Assembly (NCBI GenBank): GCA_946535685.1
Contig: CAMNDR010000086.1
Span: forward strand, 1-5,398
Source: an uncultured Clostridia bacterium
Lineage (GTDB): Bacteria; Bacillota; Clostridia; Oscillospirales; Ruminococcaceae
Direction of reading: 5' to 3'
Length of the DNA: 5,398 bases
The notes below the pieces were generated by a model. That model saw only the letters and a program-made list of their open reading frames with translations. It had not been told where the DNA came from and made no database searches. Position 1 is the stretch's first letter, and every line of letters begins with the position of its first letter. A program made the translations under genes and the position numbers. This document shows positions 1 through 4,855 of the stretch, piece by piece.

Positions 1-2
1 AG

Positions 3-61
3 ATGCAAGCAGATGCGCCGCCAAGCCGTCAGGCGGGCTTTGTGCGGTGCTGCCTTTGCAT
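3..61. repeat. Dispersed hairpin repeat, copy A
   Basis: A long imperfect palindrome whose core (15-56) matches 1304-1345 at 41 of 42 positions. Pairings are ATGCAA (3-8) with TTGCAT (56-61), GCGCCGC (15-21) with GCGGTGC (44-50, one G-T wobble), and AAGCC (23-27) with GGCTT (36-40). It lies just beyond the tRNA-Gln terminator, and no T-tract follows it on either strand. The wobble positions become C-A mismatches on the opposite strand, so plus-strand RNA would fold slightly better. No transposase or REP-type GTAG head is visible. The family is not recognised; it could also be the 5' UTR of a gene beyond the left edge. Confidence 0.7.
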
Positions 62-65
62 GCAT

Positions 66-95
66 AAACGCCCCAAGCAGGTGCCTGGGGCGTTT
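66..95 (-). terminator. Rho-independent terminator of the tRNA-Gln gene
   Basis: A perfect 10-bp stem, AAACGCCCCA (66-75) with TGGGGCGTTT (86-95), encloses a 10-nt loop. It begins 10 nt beyond the tRNA 3' end on the minus strand. The GC-rich centre and the A/T ends within the stem are typical of Gram-positive intrinsic terminators. TTTT on the plus strand at 93-96 means it could also stop plus-strand transcripts. Confidence 0.8.
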
Positions 96-104
96 TCAGA
101 ACAG

Positions 105-176
105 TTGGAGTAGCTGGATTTGAACCAGCGAATGACGGAGTCAAAGTCCGTTGCCTTACCACTTGGCTATACCCCA
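105..176 (-). tRNA. tRNA-Gln, anticodon UUG
   Basis: The minus strand folds into a complete 72-nt cloverleaf. The acceptor stem is TGGGGTA (176-170) with TACTCCA (112-106), containing one G-T pair and followed by discriminator A (105). The anticodon arm is ACGGA, then loop CTTTGAC (146-140), then TCCGT. This puts anticodon TTG at 144-142, which decodes CAA and, by wobble, CAG as glutamine. The T arm is CTGG, then TTCAAAT, then CCAG. The sequence closely follows known bacterial tRNA-Gln. CCA is not encoded, so it must be added by the nucleotidyltransferase. The gene stands alone between its own promoter and terminator. Confidence 0.97.
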
Positions 177-187
177 ATCTATTCAAT

Positions 188-216
188 AGTATAGCATATT
201 TTGGCGCTTTTGTCAA
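188..216 (-). promoter_or_regulatory. Sigma-A promoter of tRNA-Gln
   Basis: On the minus strand, TTGACA (216-211), a 17-bp spacer and TATACT (193-188) with an upstream TGC extended -10. The tRNA 5' end lies 12 bp beyond the -10 box, leaving only a few leader nucleotides for RNase P to remove. The -35 box and most of the spacer lie inside the left end of the 83-bp tandem repeat. Confidence 0.9.
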
Positions 217-389
217 GCGGGGCGAGGAGGGTTGCGGGGCTTCGCCCCGGTACCCCTTGTGCAGCGGTGCTGCACGGAGCTTTCTGGGGCTTTTGTCAAG
301 CGGGGCGGGGAGGGTTGCGGGGCTTCGCCCCGGTACCCCTTGTGCAGCGGTGCTGCACGGAGCTTTTTGGGGCTTTTGTCAAGCGGGGC
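206..389. repeat. 83-bp tandem repeat, two full copies plus an 18-bp partial copy
   Basis: Copies are 206-288, 289-371 and partial 372-389. The two full copies differ at only two bases (225/308 and 284/367), and the partial copy is identical over its 18 bp. Each unit contains two hairpins: CGGGGC-TTC-GCCCCG (235-249 in copy 1) and GTGCAGC-GGT-GCTGCAC (259-275). Each unit starts with the sequence that serves as the -35 region of tRNA-Gln, and similarity extends a few bases left of 206 into the promoter spacer. Only the leftmost copy has a -10 box. Overlapping reading frames here are by-products of the repeat period and lack RBSs. From 390 to 454 I see only a palindrome GTGTACAC (415-422) and a 7-bp inverted repeat (399-405 with 441-447). 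Confidence 0.95.
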
Positions 390-454
390 AGCAGGCTTTC
401 CCGCACGATCAGTTGTGTACACGCAGAGCGGCAGGGTTCTTGCGGGACTTGTCT

Positions 455-1279
455 CTATACGGCAGTGTTGTCGGAGAGCTTCTGGCCGAGGGTGAACTGC
501 TGGGTCTGGGCGTTATAGTTCAGGCGGTATTCCGGGTATTGATGATAGCCTTTGGAGAAATCATTCTGGGTCGTACAGAAATAACCGTTCTTCAGATAGA
601 AGCCCTGTAATTCGCCGGAGATGTCCAGCTCATAGGGAACGCCGCTGCGGACACTGTACAGGAATGTTGAGTAGCCGGAACCGCCGCCAGTCTTGTCATA
701 GGAAAAAAATCCCTTGTTCTGGTATGCGTCGAATCTGGCATAGTCGTTGGATGCATAGTCATAATACGTGCTGGGATAGGCTGCGTCTACGCAGACTGTG
801 GTGCCGCTATCGGAGATAAAGTAGACGGAGTAGTATTCATCCCTGCCGCCGAGTGAGACGACAGCGAAGGCCTCGTTTGTGTGGTTGCCGTCATAATCGT
901 GGTACTCCCAGTAGATGATCTTGCCGAGCGTGGCAAGCTGCTTCTTCGGGGCGATGCAGCGATCTGCATAGTTCTGCATGGTGCCTTTGAAGATGCCGGA
1001 GCCGACAGAGGCGGCATAGACCAGGATGTTTGCAGCATCGCTTGCATTGACAGTTCCGTCCGAATCAATGTCGGCGGCGGTGCGCTGTGCGGCGGTGAAG
1101 GTGCTTCTGCCGGTGCTGCCCAGACGGGCTGCTTCAATCAGAAGCGCTGCGGCATCGGATGCGTTGGCTGTGCCGTCATTGTTAAGATCTCCGAGGGCTG
1201 CGTTCGCAGTGAGTATGGTAAACGCCGGGAGACTCAGTGCAATGCTGAGCAGGACGGCTGTGATTTTCCGGAATCGCAT
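455..1279 (-). CDS. Secreted protein with N-terminal dockerin domain, 274 aa
   Basis: Exported protein that probably attaches to a cohesin-bearing surface complex. Residues 1-27 form a signal peptide (MRFRK, hydrophobic core, cleavage after A-N-A). A dockerin follows at about 30-95 with two calcium loops: D31-N33-D35-N39-D42 and D70-D72-D74-N78-D81, each leading into an Ala-rich helix with the shared sequence NASDAA. Residues 100-274 are an unrecognised domain rich in Tyr, Gly and Asp; DYDGNHTNEAF (128-138) resembles a further acidic metal-binding turn. No catalytic motif is evident. The start at 1279 is chosen because AAGGAGG (1294-1288) is 8 nt upstream and the signal peptide begins there; the in-frame ATG at 1285 is only 2 nt from the RBS, and a longer frame to 1420 would run through the promoter. 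The dockerin family predicts cohesin binding; function beyond that is unknown. No convincing terminator follows before the tandem repeat. Confidence 0.9.
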   Translation of the reverse strand: MRFRKITAVLLSIALSLPAFTILTANAALGDLNNDGTANASDAAALLIEAARLGSTGRSTFTAAQRTAADIDSDGTVNASDAANILVYAASVGSGIFKGTMQNYADRCIAPKKQLATLGKIIYWEYHDYDGNHTNEAFAVVSLGGRDEYYSVYFISDSGTTVCVDAAYPSTYYDYASNDYARFDAYQNKGFFSYDKTGGGSGYSTFLYSVRSGVPYELDISGELQGFYLKNGYFCTTQNDFSKGYHQYPEYRLNYNAQTQQFTLGQKLSDNTAV

Positions 1280-1300
1280 AAGCATTTCCTCCTTTGGTTT

Positions 1301-1345
1301 AAGGCGCCGCCAAGCCGTCAGGCGGGCTTTGTGCGGTGTTGCCTT
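1301..1345. repeat. Dispersed hairpin repeat, copy B, in a 5' UTR
   Basis: Second copy of the element at 3-61. The outer stem AAGGC (1301-1305) pairs with GCCTT (1341-1345), and internal stems match copy A. The one difference in the shared 42 nt (C50 to T1339) turns a G-C pair into G-U on the plus strand. It fills the space between the predicted transcription start (about 1340) and the RBS of the minus-strand dockerin gene, so essentially the whole 5' UTR of that mRNA would be this hairpin. Confidence 0.75.
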
Positions 1346-1346
1346 A

Positions 1347-1375
1347 ATTATAGCACATCCGGAGCCGGTTGTCAA
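1347..1375 (-). promoter_or_regulatory. Sigma-A promoter of the N-terminal-dockerin gene
   Basis: On the minus strand, TTGACA (1375-1370), a 17-bp spacer and TATAAT (1352-1347), preceded by TGC. Both hexamers are perfect matches to consensus. Transcription should start near 1340, about 60 nt before the ATG at 1279. Confidence 0.92.
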
Positions 1376-1387
1376 TCGGAGGGAATG

Positions 1388-1402
1388 CTGCATAGTATGC
1401 AG
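1388..1402. promoter_or_regulatory. Perfect 15-bp dyad, candidate operator
   Basis: CTGCATA-G-TATGCAG is a perfect 7+1+7 palindrome. It lies 12 bp upstream of the -35 box of the minus-strand dockerin promoter. It also covers TAGTAT (1393-1398), a possible weak -10 for mazF with TTGTCA (1369-1374) 18 bp upstream. The binding protein is unknown and no regulator gene is in the window. Confidence 0.4.
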
Positions 1403-1465
1403 GGGAAGATGGATCTGCATCCGGCTGCATAATCTGCTCCGGATGGGTCCATACTATCACCGGGA

Positions 1466-1480
1466 ACGGTCATGAACCGT
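1466..1480. promoter_or_regulatory. Short inverted repeat upstream of mazF
   Basis: ACGGT (1466-1470) and ACCGT (1476-1480) flank CATGA, giving a dyad about 70 bp before the mazF start. It could be an operator half-site pair or chance. No consensus plus-strand promoter is visible near it, so the mazF promoter remains unlocated. Confidence 0.2.
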
Positions 1481-1486
1481 CATCAT

Positions 1487-1526
1487 AAAAAAGGAAGCAC
1501 CTGCGGAGCGATCCTGCAGTGCTTCC
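1487..1526 (-). terminator. Terminator-like hairpin on the minus strand, just upstream of mazF
   Basis: The stem GGAAGCAC (1493-1500) with GTGCTTCC (1519-1526) continues inward as TGC/GCA and GGA/TCC around GCGA (1508-1511). On the minus strand it is followed at once by six T (1492-1487), the layout of an intrinsic terminator. On the plus strand there is no T-tract; there the stem would sit 14 nt before the mazF RBS with a GNRA-type tetraloop. No minus-strand gene or good promoter is seen to its right that needs this terminator, so its role is open. Confidence 0.6.
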
Positions 1527-1550
1527 AGAAATGCGCAAAGGAGTGCTTTT

Positions 1551-1898
1551 ATGTCAGTAAAACGTGGAGATATTTATTACGCTGATCTCAGTCCGGTCGT
1601 CGGCTCTGAACAGGGCGGTATCCGGCCGGTACTTATTGTACAGAACGACGTGGGGAACCGCCATAGTCCGACCGTGATCGCTGCTGCCATTACAAGCCGC
1701 CTTGACAAGGCAAAGCTGCCGACGCATATCTCACTCGATGCGGCGACCTGCGGGCTGCAGAAGGACAGCATTGTGCTGCTCGAACAGATCCGCACCATCG
1801 ACAAGCGGCGGCTCAAGGATAAAATGGGGTCGATCGACCATGCGTCCATGAGCCGGGTCGATAATGCGCTGTCGATCAGCTTTGGATTACAGGCCTGA
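1551..1898 (+). CDS. mazF: MazF/PemK-family toxin endoribonuclease (EndoA type), 115 aa
   Basis: Predicted cytoplasmic mRNA interferase, which cleaves single-stranded RNA at short sequence motifs. The protein closely follows Bacillus EndoA/NdoA over its whole length (115 versus 116 aa): [20 protein letters not shown] (4-23), then R25-P26, [11 protein letters not shown] (31-41), AAIT with T48, LPTH, and [14 protein letters not shown]25 and T48 correspond to the catalytic Arg and Thr of the family, so it should be active. The RBS AAAGGAG (1537-1543) is 7 nt before the ATG. In Bacillus the antitoxin gene lies directly upstream; here the 271 bp upstream encode no antitoxin-like protein, and nothing follows before the palindromes at 1970. 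It may be controlled by an unlinked antitoxin, by the upstream hairpin, or be a stand-alone family member. The cleavage motif cannot be read from this sequence. Confidence 0.95.
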   Translation: MSVKRGDIYYADLSPVVGSEQGGIRPVLIVQNDVGNRHSPTVIAAAITSRLDKAKLPTHISLDAATCGLQKDSIVLLEQIRTIDKRRLKDKMGSIDHASMSRVDNALSISFGLQA

Positions 1899-1969
1899 GA
1901 TGGCGGGAGCGGGGATTTTTACAGCGTGTCGATACAGTCTGCTTTCTGGTGCTGACGCACTGGGGAGCG

Positions 1970-2059
1970 CCCCACCCCCAACCCCCTCCCCAATGGGGAG
2001 GGGGCTATATTTCGCAGGGGCTTCGCCCCTGCACCCCGATCTGGGCTGCTGCCCCGATC
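1970..2059 (+). repeat. Composite GC-rich palindromic element, copy 1
   Basis: Three hairpins in a row: CCCCCTCCCC-AAT-GGGGAGGGGG (1982-2004), GCAGGGGC-TTC-GCCCCTGC (2014-2032), and GATC-T-GGGC-TGCT-GCCC-C-GATC (2038-2059). A 19-nt stretch (1974-1992) recurs exactly, inverted, at 4893-4911, and a GCAGGGG hairpin is beside it in both places. The GGGGC-TTC-GCCCC hairpin also resembles that in the 83-bp tandem repeat. C-runs at 1970-1991 give the minus strand four G-runs separated by 1-2 nt. No T-tract marks it as a simple terminator, although it may help end mazF transcription. Confidence 0.8.
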
Positions 2060-2083
2060 CATGCAAAATAGCTTTTTTGACAG

Positions 2084-2115
2084 ACGAAATCCCTCCCGGT
2101 TGGGAGGGATTTCGT
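2084..2115 (-). terminator. Terminator hairpin after the lipoprotein gene
   Basis: A perfect 14-bp stem, ACGAAATCCCTCCC (2084-2097) with GGGAGGGATTTCGT (2102-2115), around GGTT. It starts 8 nt beyond the minus-strand stop codon at 2124, with an A-rich lead-in. The U-rich part for the minus strand lies within the stem and the tail is imperfect. On the plus strand TTTTT follows at 2121-2125, so it may be bidirectional and also stop readthrough from mazF. Confidence 0.75.
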
Positions 2116-2123
2116 TCGCATTT

Positions 2124-3095
2124 TTAGTCCTTGACGAAAATTTCACCGTCTGCTACGTGCTCCTTGTCATCTGCCCAGATCAGACCATCGTCGGTCAGTC
2201 TCAGTGTGCCAGTGCCATCGGAATAAACTGTGTAGGGTGTCTCGTTGCCTTCGTCATCTGTGGTCGGATTGCCGTCCTCATCATACACTGTGTAAACACG
2301 CGCGGCATTCTGATAATTCAGGAGACCATCCTCAGACAGGGTCGCATCAAATGTCCAGTCGCTGGCTTCTGTTGCGGACCCCGCCCAGTGAACCTTGACA
2401 GAATAGTTACCGCTGCCGTTATTGGTGATCGTGATGATGCCTCTGCCGGCATGCTTCTCGGAATAGCTGCCCTCAAAGACCGGAGCCTTTGCCTCTGTTG
2501 CCTTTGCTGCAGCTTCGGTTGCCTTTTCAGTTGCCTTCTCGGTGGCTGCCTCAGTCGCTGCCTCGGTGGTGTCTTCCTCTGTCTCTTCCTCCGGCTCTGT
2601 GCGGACAAACAGCATGCCCTTGCCGGCATCCTCCTTGTTGTCATGCCACTCAACACCCTTGTCTGTGAATACAAGTGTGCCGTCGCCGTCGCTGTAAATG
2701 ACCTCTGTGTCGGACTGAGAACCGTCTGCTGAATAGGTTACATGCTGCATACGGCATGCCTCATAGTGCAGAACATGATCCTGATCCAGATGGCCGACTG
2801 CATCCCACTCGGCAGACTCGGTCGCACTGGATCCCCAGATGATCGTGATCAGAAATGTCTTGGCATCGTTGCTGGTCACGTCCAGGGTCGCTCTGTCACA
2901 GACATAGGTGCCGATGATGGACGCATCCTCAATGTAGGTCAGCTCCGTCTCGGTCTCTGCTTCGGTGGTTTCCTCGGTGGTCTCAACAACTGCCTCCGTT
3001 GCCGGCTCTACTGTGCTCTCAGTGGCCTTGCCGCAGGCTGCAAAGCTGCATGCCATCAGGGAAAGTGCCAGTACAATTGCGATCTTCTTTTTCAT
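2124..3095 (-). CDS. Surface lipoprotein with two copies of a related beta-rich domain, 323 aa
   Basis: Probable membrane-anchored extracellular protein. Residues 1-21 are a lipoprotein signal: MKKK, hydrophobic stretch, then FAAC with C21 the likely lipidated residue (LMAC with C16 is an alternative). A Thr/Glu-rich linker (24-52) leads to domain A (about 60-165); a second linker with ATEKATEA-like repeats (167-204) leads to domain B (about 207-322). The domains are related: both contain W-x-GSATE-x-x-x-W (87-97 and 237-247), YSDG-x-GTL-x-x-TD-x-G-x-x-W near their ends, then D-x-KE and a terminal F-V/I. I do not recognise the family; no catalytic or dockerin motif is seen. RBS GAGGAG (3110-3105) lies 9 nt before the ATG. 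It is monocistronic and divergent from the second dockerin gene. A sensor, adhesin or binding role is only a guess. Confidence 0.9.
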   Translation of the reverse strand: MKKKIAIVLALSLMACSFAACGKATESTVEPATEAVVETTEETTEAETETELTYIEDASIIGTYVCDRATLDVTSNDAKTFLITIIWGSSATESAEWDAVGHLDQDHVLHYEACRMQHVTYSADGSQSDTEVIYSDGDGTLVFTDKGVEWHDNKEDAGKGMLFVRTEPEEETEEDTTEAATEAATEKATEKATEAAAKATEAKAPVFEGSYSEKHAGRGIITITNNGSGNYSVKVHWAGSATEASDWTFDATLSEDGLLNYQNAARVYTVYDEDGNPTTDDEGNETPYTVYSDGTGTLRLTDDGLIWADDKEHVADGEIFVKD

Positions 3096-3156
3096 AAATC
3101 CTTACTCCTCTCATGCGATTGGCGGGCGGTTTGTTTCTTTTCAGTGCCCATGATGC

Positions 3157-3185
3157 ATTATAGCGCATTCGGGATGAAATGTCAA
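3157..3185 (-). promoter_or_regulatory. Sigma-A promoter of the lipoprotein gene
   Basis: On the minus strand, TTGACA (3185-3180), a 17-bp spacer and TATAAT (3162-3157), both perfect consensus. Transcription should start near 3150, giving a 5' UTR of about 55 nt. Confidence 0.92.
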
Positions 3186-3199
3186 CTATCATCTCAAAA

Positions 3200-3211
3200 A
3201 GTTTACAAACT
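3200..3211. promoter_or_regulatory. Inverted repeat upstream of the lipoprotein promoter
   Basis: AGTTT-AC-AAACT is a perfect 5+2+5 dyad lying 14 bp upstream of the -35 box. The position would suit an activator or a repressor, but the sequence is AT-rich and short, so chance cannot be excluded. Confidence 0.3.
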
Positions 3212-3333
3212 ATCTGATTTGTTCGGTGAAGTGAACGATTTTTGCACGGTGCAGTACCGAAAACTGGTCAAAACAGCGGCGTTTCTGACAACCCGGTAAC
3301 AGGAAAACGAAGGCGGCGGGGAAATTCTTCCGG

Positions 3334-3362
3334 TTGACAGAACGCTGTGTGCATGGTATAAT
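3334..3362 (+). promoter_or_regulatory. Sigma-A promoter of the C-terminal-dockerin gene
   Basis: TTGACA (3334-3339), a 17-bp spacer and TATAAT (3357-3362), both perfect, with TGG as an extended -10. The start should be near 3369, which leaves a leader of about 140 nt before the ATG at 3509. Confidence 0.92.
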
Positions 3363-3384
3363 AGAAAAGATGAAGCATGAGGAA

Positions 3385-3462
3385 GTACTGACTGTTCCGT
3401 CAGTACAGGGCAGCGTGGGGCAGATCCCGCAAACAGCCCTTTTCCTTTCTGCGGAGCGCTGC
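3385..3462 (+). promoter_or_regulatory. Structured 5' leader with attenuator-like hairpin
   Basis: A first hairpin GTACTGAC-TGTTCC-GTCAGTAC (3385-3406) is followed immediately by AGGGC (3407-3411) paired with GCCCT (3436-3440), with inner GC/GC and GGG/CCC pairs. A U-rich run (3440-3450, CTTTT then CCTTTCT) follows, as in an intrinsic terminator placed inside a leader. CGCTGC (3457-3462) is complementary to GCAGCG (3410-3415), so an alternative pairing could open the terminator-like stem. It does not match any riboswitch class I can recognise. The U-tract is interrupted by C, which lowers confidence. Confidence 0.4.
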
Positions 3463-3508
3463 ATAGACGATATTCAGTGCTTTCATAATACTGCAATGGA
3501 GGCTATCT

Positions 3509-4792
3509 ATGAAAATCCGAAGCATTCTTGCCTGCCTGCTCGGCAGTGCCATGCTTTTGCAGGCAATGCCTGCGGCGGCGTCATACCAGAGCGCCGATGA
3601 AATTGCCCTCGCTGTGCGTCCGATGTCTGCAGGCGACGGCATCTTTCTTTCTGAAACATCCCGGCAGATTTTCGTCAGCCCTGCTGCTGCCGCAGCGGGG
3701 ACGGAGTTCCATGCCGGTGTCTTTATCGAGGCGGAACGTGCTGAACTGAGTATCATCACGATGGATCTTGTCTCAGGCAGCCCGTCGATCACGTTTGTCG
3801 AGGATACGTTCCGCAATCCCAAGCTGAGCCTGGATCCGGAGTCCTCCGTCTATCATCTGCCTGACGGGACCGCTTTCGAGACCCCGTTCTTTCCCTATTG
3901 TCTGGGGACACTGTCGGAAAAAGGACGCTACAACGCTGCCTGCTACTCTATGGGCAACAGCTTTCAGGAAAACGGACAGCGCTTGCGGGTGACATGGCAG
4001 TATGGTCCTTTGGGAAATGCGGAGACCTTCCTGGGCGGTGCATCCGATGCGTTCAGTCTCGTGGAGATGGACGTGAAGCTCGCCGGCGGCATTGCCCCCG
4101 GTGAATACCAGATCGGGTTTGATGCGACGGATTCTGTAGCGGAGGATGAGAATAAGAGCCGCACCATCATCACGAGCAATACCAGCGTGGAAAACGGTAA
4201 ATCTGCCTATGCGGATCTGGTGCCCGGCCTGAAGCCGCTTACCGTCACTGTTGCGCCGGTGCAGCTTGACGGCGCTGCAGCCGCATTCTGCCGCGCGGAT
4301 GAGACCGCTCATGCTGTGCCTGCTGACATCGGCGGCACTGCGCAGCGGCTGCAGGATGGTACACTGACCGGGATCTCCCTCGATGATCCGGCATTTTCCT
4401 ATGCGGCGGCTCTGCCTGCATCTGTGACCACTCCGGAGACGGCGGAAACACCGCTTCTGTATGACGGAGCGCCGGTCGTGGATGCAGATGGAAAGCCGGT
4501 ATCAGCGTCCTATCGGATCGGCTGCCGGGGCGATGTGGATCTTGACGGCAGCGTGAGCGCTTCCGATGCTGCAAGGATCCTGATTTTTGCGGCACAGAAG
4601 GGCGCCGGCGGCGAACCGCATCTTGCAGAGGGCGAAAATGATGCATTTGCACAATATCTCGGCGATGTCAACGGCACAGGCGCTGCACCTGAGATCAATG
4701 CCTCGGATGCTGCGTGCATCCTGATCTATGCGGCTGTCAGCGGCAGCGGGAGGCCACCTGACTGGCAGCAGATCCTGGGCGGTACTGTATAA
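3509..4792 (+). CDS. Secreted protein with C-terminal dockerin domain, 427 aa
   Basis: Exported protein expected to dock onto a cohesin. Residues 1-25 are a signal peptide (MKIRS, hydrophobic core, PAAAS). Residues about 45-250 look like a beta-sandwich: alternating beta-type segments ending in VEMDVKLAGGIAPGEYQIGF (185-204), a phrase resembling cohesin-like or carbohydrate-binding modules. Residues 251-335 are a less structured link. The dockerin (about 340-425) has a regular first loop D342-D344-D346-S350-D353. Its second loop is unusual: D386-V-N388-G-T390-G, then three extra residues before N397-A-S-D400, with Thr where Asp is normal. Both loops are followed by ILIFAA or ILIYAA helices. 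No catalytic motif is visible. RBS GGAGG (3498-3502) is 6 nt before the ATG. It has its own promoter and a long leader; no clean terminator follows, only GC-rich hairpins from 4856. Confidence 0.9.
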   Translation: MKIRSILACLLGSAMLLQAMPAAASYQSADEIALAVRPMSAGDGIFLSETSRQIFVSPAAAAAGTEFHAGVFIEAERAELSIITMDLVSGSPSITFVEDTFRNPKLSLDPESSVYHLPDGTAFETPFFPYCLGTLSEKGRYNAACYSMGNSFQENGQRLRVTWQYGPLGNAETFLGGASDAFSLVEMDVKLAGGIAPGEYQIGFDATDSVAEDENKSRTIITSNTSVENGKSAYADLVPGLKPLTVTVAPVQLDGAAAAFCRADETAHAVPADIGGTAQRLQDGTLTGISLDDPAFSYAAALPASVTTPETAETPLLYDGAPVVDADGKPVSASYRIGCRGDVDLDGSVSASDAARILIFAAQKGAGGEPHLAEGENDAFAQYLGDVNGTGAAPEINASDAACILIYAAVSGSGRPPDWQQILGGTV

Positions 4793-4855
4793 ATTTCTTG
4801 CATCCGTCGGGCAAGATGGAGCACGGGAATCAGGTCTGCCGCAGATCATGCGGGT

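Larger units (their letters stand above)
3096..3508. other. Divergent intergenic region, 412 bp
   Basis: This gap holds the minus-strand lipoprotein promoter (3157-3185), a dyad upstream of it (3200-3211), a second small palindrome TGCAC-G-GTGCA (3243-3253), the plus-strand promoter of the second dockerin gene (3334-3362) and its structured leader. Between about 3255 and 3330 I see nothing that can be supported. No reading frame here has a credible RBS and composition. Confidence 0.75.

Noticed and set aside
206..389. CRISPR-like array
   Set aside because: The 83-bp units are contiguous with no unique spacers between them, and no cas gene is present.
201..610. Overlapping open frames across the tandem repeat (both strands)
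   Set aside because: They arise because the repeat and palindromes are GC-rich and periodic; none has an RBS, and they run through the tRNA promoter region and into the dockerin gene on the other strand.
1280..1420. N-terminal extension of the dockerin protein up to 1420
   Set aside because: It would be translated across the -10 and -35 boxes and the hairpin, while a strong RBS and signal peptide define the start at 1279.
881..1475. Plus-strand frames opposite the dockerin gene, considered as a possible antitoxin for mazF
   Set aside because: They lack RBSs, have Cys/Ala-rich shadow composition, and run antisense to the dockerin gene and its promoter.
1702..1730. TTGACA with 17-bp spacer inside mazF
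   Set aside because: The downstream hexamer CATATC is a poor -10, and the sequence is explained by the conserved coding region.
1970..2059. Insertion sequence or transposon end
   Set aside because: No transposase, target duplication or conserved IS terminus is visible; the palindromes fit a small non-coding repeat family.
3370..3600. Leader peptide starting at ATG 3370
   Set aside because: No RBS precedes it, the frame overlaps the signal peptide of the real gene, and there is no run of regulatory codons.
3509..4792. Glycoside hydrolase or other enzyme domain in the C-terminal-dockerin protein
   Set aside because: No catalytic motif could be seen; the N-terminal part only resembles a beta-sandwich binding module.
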